Source: Vanilla planifolia (taxonomy: Eukaryota > Streptophyta > Magnoliopsida > Asparagales > Orchidaceae). From it: a stretch of DNA of 64,000 bases. Positions 1 through 12,299 of this stretch are shown piece after piece. Under the pieces are notes generated by a model that saw only the letters and a list, made by a program, of their open reading frames with translations, did no database searches and had not been told where the DNA came from. The stretch spans positions 13,995,107 through 14,059,106 of the forward strand of contig CM043877.1 of assembly GCA_023846275.1 (NCBI GenBank). Reading direction: 5' to 3'. How positions within the stretch are numbered: the first letter of the stretch is position 1; each line of letters starts with the position of its first letter. The position numbers and the translations under genes are program-made.

Positions 1-82
1 TGCCCATCTTCAACTTTATTTTCTTCCTAACCAAAGCAACACAGAAGATAATGATGGCAAGGCAAAGATGGACTTTGAGTCT

Positions 83-2505
83 TCAGAGGTCATCTTCATC
101 TGCTCTGCAGAAGGTCATCTTGGCTCCATCCCTTGGCCGAGGATGGGGCTGATATGCAAAACCAGCATCTGGGTTCAGAAGCTCCCACCTGGTCAGATGT
201 GCACAGAGTGATCCATACAAGTTTACTAAGGCCAAATTGGTCTGAACCCCACAGCCATGGTGAAAAATATAGAAGACGAAGTGTCAGTGAATTGTTACCT
301 ATAGTTCAGGGGCAAGCATGATAAAGAAAAATCATCACTTGGTGCTTTGCATAGCTGCTTCCTGGACAATGTCTAGGGCCTGCACCAAACACTGAGTATG
401 TCCCCAATTTGGGCTTAAAATCCTGCAAAGAGCAGCCCAGAATTGAGTTCATCAACCACTGGTATAAGCGAGGGTATAACTAGCTTAGTTGATAAAGATC
501 TTAGTATTTAACAGTCATCTTGAACTCATTTTTGAGTAACAATTTAGATGTCAATGTTGTCCAAATAATACTCAACAAAACATCTCTTAAAATCATGGTT
601 CTTCCATCTATCTCATGTATTCTTTAGACTCTATCTTCAACTTAAGAATAAATGGCAATTGTAATTTAATGACACCATTATAGTTCCAAGATTGAATCAA
701 GATGAAGGAGACTTACTGTCCATCGGTCGGGATTGAAGGCCAATGGATCAGAATAGTATTTTGAATCAATGTGAATGGAGCGAATCCACACAATAACCTT
801 CCAATCCTTGGGAAGTTTGTAGCCTTATACAACGAAAGCAATAGCAACATACCACAGAATCAGTTAAGTATTAAGAAATGAATGATATGAATCTTAGAAT
901 GCTACCATTAATAACCGCATCATCTTTCGCCACTCTTCGAAATATGAAGGGTGAAATATTTGCAAGGCGGACGAGTTCCTCGGCCACCTGAAGATTGAAA
1001 GGCTTACATCAATGGCAAACCATGGCTTTAACTTGAATTGGGTCTCCATGTATTTACCTTTGACATAAACTTCATGCTCTTGACATCTTCAAGGTTAAGA
1101 AGCTCCCATTTGTGCTTCTGCTTTTTAATCAATCTAGCTTCCTCCTGCAAGAATATTCAGTCACTCAATAAAAATTATAGCAGAAATAAAGTGCGAGAAC
1201 TGGTTCGATCGAGATATACCTTGACTTTCTCAAGTATTTCTGGGTGTTTGGCCAGATAATACAAGCCCCACGTCATGACATCAGATGTAGTTTCATAACT
1301 AGCCAAGATCAACATAACAATAATTTCAACGACCTCGACCTCTTCCAACTTCAATCCATCTTCACCAATAGAGTTCATCAAAAATTGCAAAAAGTCATGC
1401 TTTTCAACTCTTTGTAGATTCCTCTCTCTTATTTCCCCCAGCAAGATATCAATCAACTTCCTTTTACACTGCAAATTTCATTTGCAATGAATTGCAAAAA
1501 TGCAGATTTCAGAACAGTGCTATATCACCATTGCATTTTTAGCCTAATGAAACTAAAAACTTCAATATAACATTTTATCAATAGCAAGAGAAGGACCAAA
1601 TGAATCCACTAATAAAAACATTGAATAAAAATTTTCCATAAAGATTAGTACCTTGAGAGCATGGTAGTATGCTGTTCCTGGAATGTTGATTGTTAGTGAC
1701 CGTAATCCTTTCATAAGTCCTCTGTATAGACATTCCATCGTCTCCAAAAGTTCTTCTGACTTGAAGCTAACAAGGGCCTCACATATGTTTCTGAACGTCA
1801 TCTGATAATAAAAAGTTAATATCACAGTATTACTCGAGTTAACAATGCATATATATTACTACATAAGGTTTAAACTTGGACTTGTTATTCTCAGCATATA
1901 AGCAAATAAATTTCTGAAATACGTAGTAGATTCTATCTACAGTATTGAAGGGAAGCTTTGGGCTTTGATCCTTCCCAAATCTTGTATGTGAGAGCTTTTG
2001 TATTACTGTGCAAAGTTTCTTTCTTCAAAACATGACAACTTAGTTATGAAGGTAGTCTTTCAAACATTGAAAATCTAATAGAGGGATAAAAATAAAAAGA
2101 AAATAAAGCATACACATCACGAAAAACAAAATAAACGGGATGAATCTTCCAAGTCAAAAACTTACAGCTTTAGTTTCATCATATGCAACTATCTTCCCCT
2201 TAGAGATGCAATTTTCAAGAGCCGAGATATATACGGGCTGTGCGATGCTTAGGTGTACACTAAGAACCTTAAGAACCTTCGGGCTTGTGAATCCGTCAAT
2301 CAAATGCTTTCTTAGTCTCTTGTGCAACACTCCATCAACCACTGCAATTGAAGAACTTCCCAACAGCTTATCTGAGGGCCATCCAGAACTCAAAGTTCCA
2401 TCTTCTGTCAAGCTACAAAGCGCTTGCTTGTTGAACTCAGGGGAGCATGTGATAATCACAGGACTGCCAAACAAGTGAGACCTATAAATGCCAGTGTCCC
2501 CGTAC
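83..2505 (-). pseudogene. CYP85-clan cytochrome P450, probably a damaged gene
   Basis: Haem-thiolate monooxygenase, normally ER-anchored and acting on sterols, brassinosteroids or terpenoids in this clan. Eight exons with GT/AG borders join in frame on the minus strand except at one place: 2505-2166, 1801-1652, 1468-1220, 1144-1058, 987-906, 823-717, 422-299 and 188-83. Visible marks are the early YGDTG segment, the I-helix (LILASYETTSDV, exon 1468-1220), the K-helix ExxR (EELVR), the FNPDRW meander and the haem loop FGAGPRHCPG (near 395-355). The last exon reads WELLNPDAG and ends ADEDDL. Two problems are seen. Exon 422-299 is 124 nt, one base short of keeping frame with the last exon, so it reads into a stop after FLYHACP. 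No first exon (anchor and PPG-GWP region, about 100 residues) was found between 2506 and 7000. I infer a pseudogene; a sequencing slip plus a very distant exon 1 is the alternative. The subfamily cannot be fixed by eye. Confidence 0.8.
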
Positions 2506-3253
2506 CTAAATTACAGAAAATGGAAGTAAGTGAGAGAGCTTGGTGAAGTCATACAATGAGCTAAGACCAACTGCATATAATATTCAAGGGCATCATGTTA
2601 CACCTCAACATTTGGAGGAAAGACATCATATCTGAGGTCCAGATCCTTGTTGCATCAAGTAACAGTGTGTGTTTAAATATCATGACATTGAAATCTATGA
2701 TAACATAGTTTTACATTGAAATAAACATGATACTACTCATAAATCTAAGATGGTAACAAAGTGTACAACATAAGCTTGAAGCATATATTTCAAAATCAGA
2801 ATGCTAATCTCTGCCTAGCCATCGGTTTAATGATGAAATGTTGTTCTGAGATTCAATCTTGTGGTCATATTCTCTTGCACCTGCTTGTGTATGGAGCTTG
2901 AATGCCTAAGAAATGCAAGTGCAGCTCTGGTGGTAAGCCTTGTAACGGTCTGAAATCTGCGTTATTTACCCTCTTCAAACCCACTTAGAGTGATTCCTAA
3001 TCTCGTTGATTGTGCTGTTGAAGTTTCCTCAATCATCTCATTTTTCCCATTCACATCCTCTTAACTTATGAGATTTCTGTCATATCATCTTAGTTGCCAC
3101 TTCTAGAAAATTTAAAAAAGATAGCATTTTTGTTTAATGTGTTTGATCTCTTGTGTTACTAGTGTTTTTAAGTTGTACGGGAAATTGACTACCAAACTGT
3201 GAGAAATTTATGAGAATCCCTCCTTTCCAAACCCCTGCAAAAGGGAGAGCAAA

Positions 3254-3616
3254 GCACAAGCAAAGAACAGTAAAATAAAAAGCTGTAGACCATTGAATGC
3301 CAAACAATTTAACGTTTTTTAGTACAATAAAGAAGATTGCACTATTATTTGTACACTAGCAACTACACATCAAGTAAAAATTGCTTTCAAGATATTCAAC
3401 AACGGTAAACGGTGTACATAAAGATTAGACAAAGGCACAAGCAAAGAACAGTAAAACAAAAATCTGTCAAACCATTGAATGTCAGAATTGAATGCTCTAT
3501 ATTATATAATTAAAGAAGATTGCATTATTACTTATACACTAACAACTACGCATCAAGCAAGAAAAAAATTGCTGCAAGATATTCCGCAATAGTATATGGT
3601 ATATATAAAGGTTAGA
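3254..3616. repeat. Tandem duplication, 2 x about 181 bp
   Basis: The unit beginning GCACAAGCAAAGAACAGTAA at 3254 starts again at 3435. Landmarks follow in the same order in both units: CCATTGAATG, AAAGAAGATTGCA, TACACTA, CAACTAC, CATCAAG, AAGATATTC and AGATTAGAC or AGGTTAGAC. The units differ at scattered positions, so the duplication is not recent. No coding role is visible. Confidence 0.85.
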
Positions 3617-6270
3617 CTAATTTAACTCAACCATGCTATGTTTTACATAAAGATTCATATCATTGTGAATGATTATTTTTGCATATAGAATCTTCATTCA
3701 AAGAAGTTTTTAAAAATAAGTATGTTGACTTGAATATCTCATAACTTGAACAAATCATATCTTGTGCATGTTAAGATAGCACCATTGGTTCACATAGACC
3801 CTGCTTTTGATTAAACAAAGGGATTCTACTTCAAATTGTCTATTGTTTTGTCTACGTGAAATATTTTCATTATGAGTTTGTTGACCAACTTTCTAAGAAG
3901 ATTAAGGACATGCATGGCATTTCACTTGCTTCGAGTACATTATATCTTACCATTTTTGACATGACATGAAATCCATTTTACTTTCTTCTTAATTTTCATG
4001 TACCAGGGTGATGTATTTGGTTTGGTCTGTATTAAACTAAATCAAAATTTATTATTTCTTAAGGAAGAAAACTTTGAAACTCTATTTTATATCCTATGTA
4101 AAGATAATAGTCAATGTCTTCATAAAGTTTATCAAAAATACCATAAAACTTACATCTTGCCAACTTTGAAACTCATTCTTCATGTAAAATTTGTTTTGTA
4201 GCATGAACTATAGGTTGATGGGTTAAGATTTTAATAAGCACAAGATGGGAATTGAAAAATCATAGTCAAGCTATCTCTATCAGCTCTTCCACAAAGCATT
4301 GGAAGAAGAATAAAGTTTTTTAGGTTGATAATGAACCTTACAAGTAAAACTATAGCCTGTCTTTAATTGTAGTAGATAGCATACAATTTGTGTTTGTCAA
4401 TATGCTAGTAAGTCCATATGAGCTAAATCAATTATCTAGCACACAATACTTAGAATAGCTCACTACATTATAAATTAGAAACTAACCTTAAAAGCTTTAT
4501 CATCTTAGAGTTTGAGCATGTCAAACTCTAGTAGTAATATTTTATCTTCCTGACTTTATGTTCATTGAAAACAATTATCTCATAGAAACGAGAAAGACTC
4601 AACAATGACTTGGATGTTACAATACAACAAAAAAAAAACCAAGTTAGTTTGAACTACACTGGCACAAGCCAACCCTATTTATGAGTAGGATTGTGAATGT
4701 GATCCCCTCCCCTTCCACCTCCTTTCTGCTTGGGAAGAAGGTTGTGATCCATCCACCCCTGTGGAGTGTTGATTTTACAATAAAAAAAATGGAGATATAG
4801 AAAATAAGAATATTCTTGATCAAGGCTATAAAGTAGAGAGAGAAACACAAAGAGAGAGGGTGAAAGTTTTCAAAATAGAAATCTAAATTCATTGTTTCAA
4901 TTACAAGTGTCTTAAAAAACGTTACTCCCTAGACAAATACTAATCTGCATCAATAGAGATGGTCTAGTAAGTTTTATAGTTTAATTCATACTCAATATAC
5001 ATAACAATAAAACTAATTAGTAATGTCAAAAAATGTTATTTTCCTAGATATCCATAACTTCCAACTCATGAAATAGCATAATTGATGCATCATTTGCGTT
5101 GAGATATCCCCCAAAAAATATCCTTTGAGACTTGCCTACTTCTTAATGACTTCTCCCAAGACCAATCTCTTGGATATGAGAAGTTCTCAAGTTCTCCTTC
5201 GACTAGTTCTCTCGTTACTTGACTCTGCTTACATGTGATATTAGGCTTAAATTATTCTCTAGTACTTGAAAGTGATTCTCGAGATCATATGTGATACTTA
5301 AGCCTTGCTACTTTCTTCTTGAATTAATTGGTTTTTGCTCTATGTATGTTTCAACATCTCTGAAATTTATAACTCGTAAGACTTCTTATCAACAACCTTC
5401 TTCTTCTTAAAAATCTTCAAGTCAACACTCTAAAGAATAAGCTTGACATGAATAGCACAATCCATCTCTCTTAAGTGTGACTACTAACAAAAGAGTTCGT
5501 GATACCTGCTCACAATCAATCTTAAAAGTAAAAATCACTAAACTCTCATTCTTATAAATGAACTATCATGTCCTGTCTATTAATTAATATAATTACTAAC
5601 TAATAATACAATAACATCAAAACATAGCAGCATAATTTGATGACAAAAACATCACTATAGACAAAAGTGATGAAAATAAATAATAAATTATCTTTATATT
5701 TAACCTATTTTTATTAAAAATATTACAAATATATATATATATGCATAACTATTCTATCTTCACTTAAAGACTATTAACAATATCAATATGTACAAGACAC
5801 CATAATCACAAATCTCAAATGTCACTTTATGCATCATTTCTCTATAAATCTATGACATATTCTGTAATGTAAAAGAGTGAGCATACAATACTCAATAGAT
5901 GAATTCTACATAAATAAATAACAATGCATGATAAAAGAGCAACATTAAAATACTATAAATATAAGATCATGACATATCAACAATACTCATAATATAATGA
6001 ATTAAAAATAGAATGAACAACATGCTTGATGTATAAGTGTGCATACACATTTATATCTATAATCAATATTTTTCTTTTTATATATTACATCTTTTTTTTT
6101 ATATTTCTTTCTTTCTATTTTTTTAATTAAACTTAGATGTTTCTCATAAGATCATATCCCATATTTCTATCATATCTCATCTCATCTTTATATAAAATTT
6201 CATCACACCATCTCTAGATCTCAGCATATAAGCATATTATAACTGACCAACTAATTGTAATAGAATAGAT

Positions 6271-6290
6271 CTCTAATACCATGTCATAGC
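6271..6290 (-). mobile_element. Possible LTR/primer-binding-site junction of a decayed retroelement
   Basis: Read on the minus strand, 6281-6271 gives TGGTATTAGAG. This is close to the initiator-Met tRNA primer-binding site common in plant LTR elements. It abuts a sequence that on the plus strand starts TGTCATAGCCC at 6282, which looks like an LTR end. No paired LTR or coding domain was recognised around it. This is a weak, single-motif call for a fossil. Confidence 0.25.
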
Positions 6291-8231
6291 CCAGTATAAA
6301 ACCAATGTCTATCATGCCCAATATCATATGATGAAACTCATGGAATATCATGAAATTAGGCCCAAGAAAATTTTATTTTTCTTCTTATCATTATGATTAT
6401 TATCACAAATCAACTCATCTTGTTTATTCATTATTATAAAATTATATCAATAAGTGACTTATAATCAAAATAATACATCATTCATACTCATGCATCATAT
6501 ACATATATATCATGCTATATAAGCATTTATATTTTACCATCAATCATAAATTTTATTTTTTAATTATATAATAACTTCCAAGTTTCAACTCAAATTAAAA
6601 AGAAAAATTTCAAAATCAAGTAAAACAAATTGTGATCAGATAAATTGAATTTAATTAAGTCAATTTCTTAAAATATGTTATATATATATATAGATATATT
6701 AAAAAAATAATAAAATATTGAAGAGTGTCATAGGCTTAAATTTAGTAAAATAATCATCATTTAAGTGTATCATAGAAAGAATTTTTTGAGACATACTTAA
6801 TAACATTGAATTTGTAATTTTTAAAGATCAAGAGAATTTCTTATGAATTTTTAAATATGCAACTATAATTATAATTATCAAAAAATTATTCATGGTAGAT
6901 TTGTAATTTCAAAATTTTTAACTTATGTCAAATCCGATTGGTAGAAGATATATTTAAAAAAATATTAAAATATCAGACGCACTATCCCTGAGCTCTTGTA
7001 TCCCAATCACTTGAGAAATACAACGTGTTCTACAAGTGGGCATACGACTTATGGGCACTAGTGCGATGTCAACAATTGGAACCCCCTCACTACCACTAGA
7101 ATTAGTGGGAAAAAATCTCTTCTATGCAGCGTTTTTAAGAGGTACTTTGCATGTTAGAAATTGATATATGTATATACATACATATATAGATAACACAAAT
7201 GAACAAAAATCAAGTACACAATAAACAATTTAACCTAGCCAATCTATCCAACAAACCTGAAATTGAATATAAATATAACAAATTAAACACAACCATAACT
7301 CTAATATCACTCTTGCACACCCAAGATTCAAAAAGCACGACATCCTTGCAACCCAAGAGTCCTAATCTCAATCCACATGATACAAATAAAACATCAAGAC
7401 CAAGTGATGTGGTTTTGTGTTTAAAGAGAAAACAAATTACTTAGAAAAATAAAAAATAAATTCACAACAAAAACAAAATTAATTCTATTTATTCCAAAAG
7501 AATACATATTATCATAATTAAATCTAAAATGTTGAAATTTAAAATAACAAAATACCACTCAAAATTCAAACTAAACAAGATGATCAAATAAGATAGAAGA
7601 ACAAAACCCGTAAATACTTATCCCATTATCCCACTATAAGGCTTACTTTTGACGCTCCTATAATGAATATTCACCAATGAAGATAGTTGGAGTAAAAAAT
7701 AATATATAAATAATTTTTAGCCAATAAAGCAAACTAGTAGGTGAAAACTCAAGCATAAGTGACAAGGATTAGGGCATAAACAAACAAAAGAAAATGATAT
7801 GAATACGATGAGCATATAATAACAATTCCTTATAATAACAAACTAATATCTTCTAATATGTAAGTGAAGTGGAACATATAATATGTAGTCAATGTCTAAT
7901 ATGCATAATATCTAGAAATGAGAATAGAAAGGTAAGTATTAATTGTTCAAAAATGTTACTATTCTACAAACTAAAATGCAACAATGTAATCTTACATGCA
8001 TTTATAAATATCAACATCATCAATAACCCAATGTTAAACTTGCTAAATTGCTCATATAAACCACAAACACGTACATGATATCAAAAACAAAATATGATTA
8101 TGAATCAACACTCCCATAATCAACACTCTAATGCATCAACAAAATATAAATTCTTATATATATATATATATACATAGTTTATATATAATATATAATATAA
8201 TAATTCATACATAGAGTATAAGGAGTATCTT

Positions 8232-8371
8232 AAAATTTCCAGGTATTTTAACATTTTTAATACCTGTCACTTATATATAAGGAAGTACATCACACCCGTC
8301 ACAAGGACATTAATGGGAATGGAATAGAGCCAGATTTTTTCAAAATTTCCAGGTATTTTAACATTTTTAAT
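8232..8371. repeat. 30-bp direct repeat at the edge of the CTPA 3' copy
   Basis: A 30-bp string beginning AAAATTTCCAGGTATTTTAA occurs at 8232-8261 and again at 8342-8371. It spans the end of CTPA exon 11 and its splice donor. The second occurrence belongs to the duplicated exon; the first lies just outside the duplication edge at 8281. This suggests a small secondary duplication when the edge formed. Confidence 0.8.
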
Positions 8372-9643
8372 TCTGATGAGAAAGCTTTTCATTCTCTTAC
8401 CAATTGCTTGCTTGTTGAAATATATTTTAAATTTTCTTATTTAGTTGTTGAATTTAAGGCCCATGTCAAATTTGAATCCATTTGAGTTTTTGTCAAATGA
8501 ATGATTTGATTTTTACATAAAAAGTTTTGTGAAAAATCAAAACTTTAGATTCCCATATCTCAACTTATTCCATCTTCTTCCTTTTCTACCACTTCTATCT
8601 CTTATCCCTCTTCCACATCCTTCTCTCTCTTTGGAATCTTTGGAATATAAATAACGAAATAATTGATTTTTAATTTCACAAATTAGCTTAATGGAATCAA
8701 GGGACTACAATTGGTGTTTCGGTGCATGAATTTAACTTTTTTTTTTAGTAAAGGTGTCATTTATTGTAACGAAATTAAAATTTATTGTGAAATTTTAAAT
8801 TTATATAATTCAAATTTATGTATTAAAATTTTTATTTTTATTTTTTAATTGCATGTGATTTGTAAATCTTTTAAATGTAAATAAAATAATTTATTTATAT
8901 AATAGTGAAGACTTTGAATGAGAGATAAAGAGATGATATGACGTGATTTAGGAGTATATTAGGTATTCCTAGGGGAGGGATAAGAAGGAAGGTAGTTCGA
9001 GAAGAATTTATGAGTCGAGATATGTTGCTTGGTCTTGAGATTCGTTGCAGTGGGTTTTAGGTAGATGTCTAGAAAAAGTTAATAAATATTAGTCTTTAGG
9101 GACAAAAATCTTTGTGCATTATAAAAAAAAAAAGTCTTAAGAAGATTCACTCAACAAAGTTATGATTCTTATAAGATAATCATGAAGGTTATTAAGATGT
9201 TTTTGACACTAAAAGATTTTTAAGGTGAATTATGATAAGATGATTATTTTTTAACTTTTAAATCAAAATTTTCGTATTTTGAAATATGATTAAGTAATAT
9301 TTTCGTAAAAATTTGAATTTTAAAATGAAATATTAAATGAGAGTGAATAAAGAGAAAGGGAAAAGTTAGATATGGTTAATTTTTCTTGATATTTGTGCAA
9401 AAGTCAAATTTGAAACTCTTAAAAAAATAATACATTTTATCATATTTCAAAGCATGTTTCTTTGTTGTGGACACCTCAATCAACCAAGTGACACCAAATG
9501 TGATGCTTTTATATTGAAAAGTGAAGATATTCATTACCTTAATGCTGTTCTTCTTAACCACAGCTTTAAATGAGGTACGACGGAAACTTTCCCGTTGTGA
9601 GCTGTTCAGGTCAGGTTTGGATCCTAAAACTGCCGTGCATTAA
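8281..9643 (+). pseudogene. Truncated copy of the 3' end of CTPA (parts of exons 11 and 12)
   Basis: Positions 8281-8352 match the last half of CTPA exon 11 (around 31651-31711), including its splice donor. Positions 9564-9643 match the terminal exon 12 (32367-32446), including the acceptor and the stop codon. The first piece has lost a G in CACACCCG(G)TCAC and gained a T in a T-run, so its frame is broken. The second still reads RCELFRSGLDPKTAVH and a stop, with several replacements such as W to R. No upstream CTPA exon is present, so no PDZ or catalytic part can be made. It is a dead gene fragment within a longer direct duplication (8281-11552). Confidence 0.9.
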
Positions 9644-11552
9644 ATGTTCTTCTAAATTGCTTCAAGTTGATCACATGTTACATCATAACCTTATAGTAAA
9701 CTTTGAGCTCAACATGTACTTCTCAACAAACCCATCATTGTAGTCCTCATTTTTTTTATATAAAAATTGAATAAATATTTTCTTATCAAAATAAAAGAAA
9801 TAATTAAAAGGTGTAGTGTTGCAAGATTTTTTTAAAATAAATGTGTTATTAAAAATTTATGTAGATGAATTTGGTAATGTTATTTTATATGATCAAATTT
9901 GGCTTTTAATCTTGTTTTTTATTTATTTTTTAGTTGAAAAAATGTTTTAAAACATAGGTAGATAAATGTTTAATTATTTTCTTAAATGTATAAAAAAAAA
10001 TTATCAAAAATAATAATAATAAGTGTCAGACTTTGGAGAATTTCAAATAAGATTCTTTTTTGCTTTAATTTCGTATTTATTGGAAATAATCAAAATGCAA
10101 AAAGTGTGCTAAAAATGTTCGACTTATTGCGAATTAATGATTTGATAATTATTAATTGATGAAATTATAAATCGGAAAATGAAAAAAAAAATGAGGAAAT
10201 AAAGTTAATAGACTTGACTTCAACTTGAGGATTTGGTTATATGGGTTTTTTATTTGCATAATGTTAATGCTTTAACCATTATTTCATAAAACTTAGAAAT
10301 TAATTTTTAACATTTATTGAAGTCAAGGAAACATGATGAGAGTATCAAAACTATCATTGTGTGTTTTGTTGGTAAGATTATCAAAACGATATTTGAGATA
10401 AAAAATAATAATAATAAAAACATTATAAAAATTATGGAAAAATTCAAAACTATTTGTTCATGTGTCTTTAGTTGTTAGGAACACTTTTTTGAAGCATAGA
10501 GCTTTGCAAAATGCACTAAATTGCTTTTCATAACATAATTACATGAATGCTTTTGAGATGAAAAAAGTTTTTCAAAAAAATCCAAAAATGTTAAATAATT
10601 ATATGATTAATCGTGAAAACTTTTGATATTTCTAAACATGTTTTCTATGCCATATATTTTTTTGGAGTAACATTATGTTAATTGTAGAAAATGTCTTTAA
10701 ATCAAAAAATTTTCAAAAATATTTTAAACAAGTTATGAACTTTCAACATTTGTATTAAGGGTTTATGAAGTTGATATGTGTATATATACCTAAATCATCT
10801 TTAAATTTATTTAAATATCATTAAAATATAAAATATCTAAAATACTTTTTTGAGAAGAATTAAATATAAATTAAACCCAAATTGATGACAAATTATTCAT
10901 ATTTATTCATTCTATGAAGGACAATAAAATTGTTGGAAAATTTTGAGATTTTAGAATTCTTCATTATTATCGAATTATTAGTATGATCGAAAATGGTCAT
11001 TGTGTTTTTGTGTGATAAATTAAATTAAAACCAAAGCACATACTCAAATCAAATTTCGAACTTTTGGGATCTTGTTAACTATTAATCTAGGTCAAATTAT
11101 ATATATTTTTTTCCAAATTTTTAGGAGTATTTGACATTTGATTTTATCTTAAAACCCAATTCAAAATTTGGACATGTGTTGATCACATTGGTCCCATTTA
11201 GGATTTTTCATACTTTTATGTTCAATTAACAAATTTTCTCTCTTTATGAAAACTTCTAATTGTATTAATAATAAGGTTTGAATAGTGAATATTTAATTAT
11301 TGTCTTTTAAAATGATATCTCTGAGTTGAACGTATTGGTTTTTTATTTATTTTTTTTACCAATATTGTTGTTTGGAGCTTATTAATGATGATTATTGGAC
11401 ATTCATATTTTATATGTGTTGTAGTTTACAACTTTGAATGTTTTGATGACAATAAATTATAAATCAGCTCATATTTTATATGCACTGGTTTATAACTTAT
11501 TTTCATTCTCGAAGGTTTACAAGTTGTCTATCTTACAAGTTGTTCATTGATG
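8281..11552 (+). repeat. Direct segmental duplication, copy 1 (CTPA 3' end plus flank)
   Basis: The sequence from 8281 to about 11552 runs colinear with about 31651 to 36828 in the same orientation. Shared landmarks include the two CTPA exons, the terminal intron, GGTAGATAAATGTTT (9957; 32750), AATGAGGAAATAAAG (10189; 32987), ACTTGAGGATT (10223; 33967), CCAAAGCACATACTC (11031; 35533) and GGTTTACAAG (11513; 36790). Copy 1 lacks three blocks of roughly 0.75-0.95 kb that copy 2 has. It has some extra sequence of its own between 8371 and 9130. Beyond the two exon fragments it is AT-rich and shows no gene. Confidence 0.9.
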
Positions 11553-12149
11553 TTTTATTTTTATAAGACAATTGTGTTAAATACGACAAATAGTTTATGA
11601 AATTAAGTTTAATTATTATCATCACCTAATGACATTTAAAAATTATCAAATAAATTTCTTTGATTTATCTTGATAAATTCTATCAAAATACATAATTATT
11701 TAAAATTTCAAAACACTTTTCAATGTAAAAATACTTTGTTATGTTCACATTAAATGTTGTTGTACTCATCCAAATACATAATTTAACAACCTAATGTCAT
11801 ACTAATATTTATATTATATTAAATGTATAAGTTGGTAGCATTTTTTCTTTACTAATTATACATAAAAAATTTTTAATAACTTGAATCTTATATATAAATA
11901 AGTTAAAACTTAAAGAAAATTTATTAAAAAAATTAGAATTTTTAAATATCATATTTGCATCTTTAAAAATTTTTGAATCATATGATTGATTTAAAAAATA
12001 AATTATTTATGTAATAATTATAAATCAATTAATTTGGATGTATGATATTGTATTATTATTTATTATTTGTAAGATAATAAAATTATTATATTAAAAATTT
12101 GATTAAAAAAAATTAAAGGAGGGAAAATTGGAAATTTCCCTCCATTTCC

Positions 12150-12299
12150 CCATATTATTTATTTATAAATAACAAATTATTTTTTTCCTCTGCCGCTCCC
12201 CCCGCTCCCACATTTTCAGCGCTTAGCCCTTTTCTCTCCGCGCTTCGTTCCTCTCCCGCTCCGACGCTCCCAGATCAAGTTTAACCTTCTTTGTCACTC
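12150..12299 (+). promoter_or_regulatory. Putative core promoter and 5' leader of the RNR2 gene
   Basis: A TATA-like string (TTATAAATA, about 12162-12170) lies at the edge of AT-rich sequence. A pyrimidine- and GC-rich leader (about 12181-12299) with repeated CTCCC/CCGCT strings follows and runs into the ATG at 12300. The position fits a TATA box about 30 bp upstream of transcription start near 12195. No consensus E2F site (TTTSSCGC), which might be expected for an S-phase gene, was seen. Confidence 0.45.

Larger units (their letters stand above)
2506..8280. other. AT-rich spacer without a recognised gene
   Basis: No convincing coding sequence was seen on either strand; open frames are short and of low complexity. 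The stretch holds a two-copy tandem repeat (3254-3616), TA-rich runs near 5730 and 8157, and a possible LTR edge near 6282. The missing first exon of the P450 was looked for here and not found. Confidence 0.6.

Noticed and set aside
2140-2478. Plus-strand 112-codon frame opposite the P450 exon
   Set aside because: It mirrors P450 exon 2505-2166, which has matching splice sites and family motifs on the minus strand.
12291-12299. TTG at 12291 as a start for RNR2
   Set aside because: Plant nuclear genes use ATG. The ATG at 12300 is three codons downstream and gives the usual R2 N-terminus.
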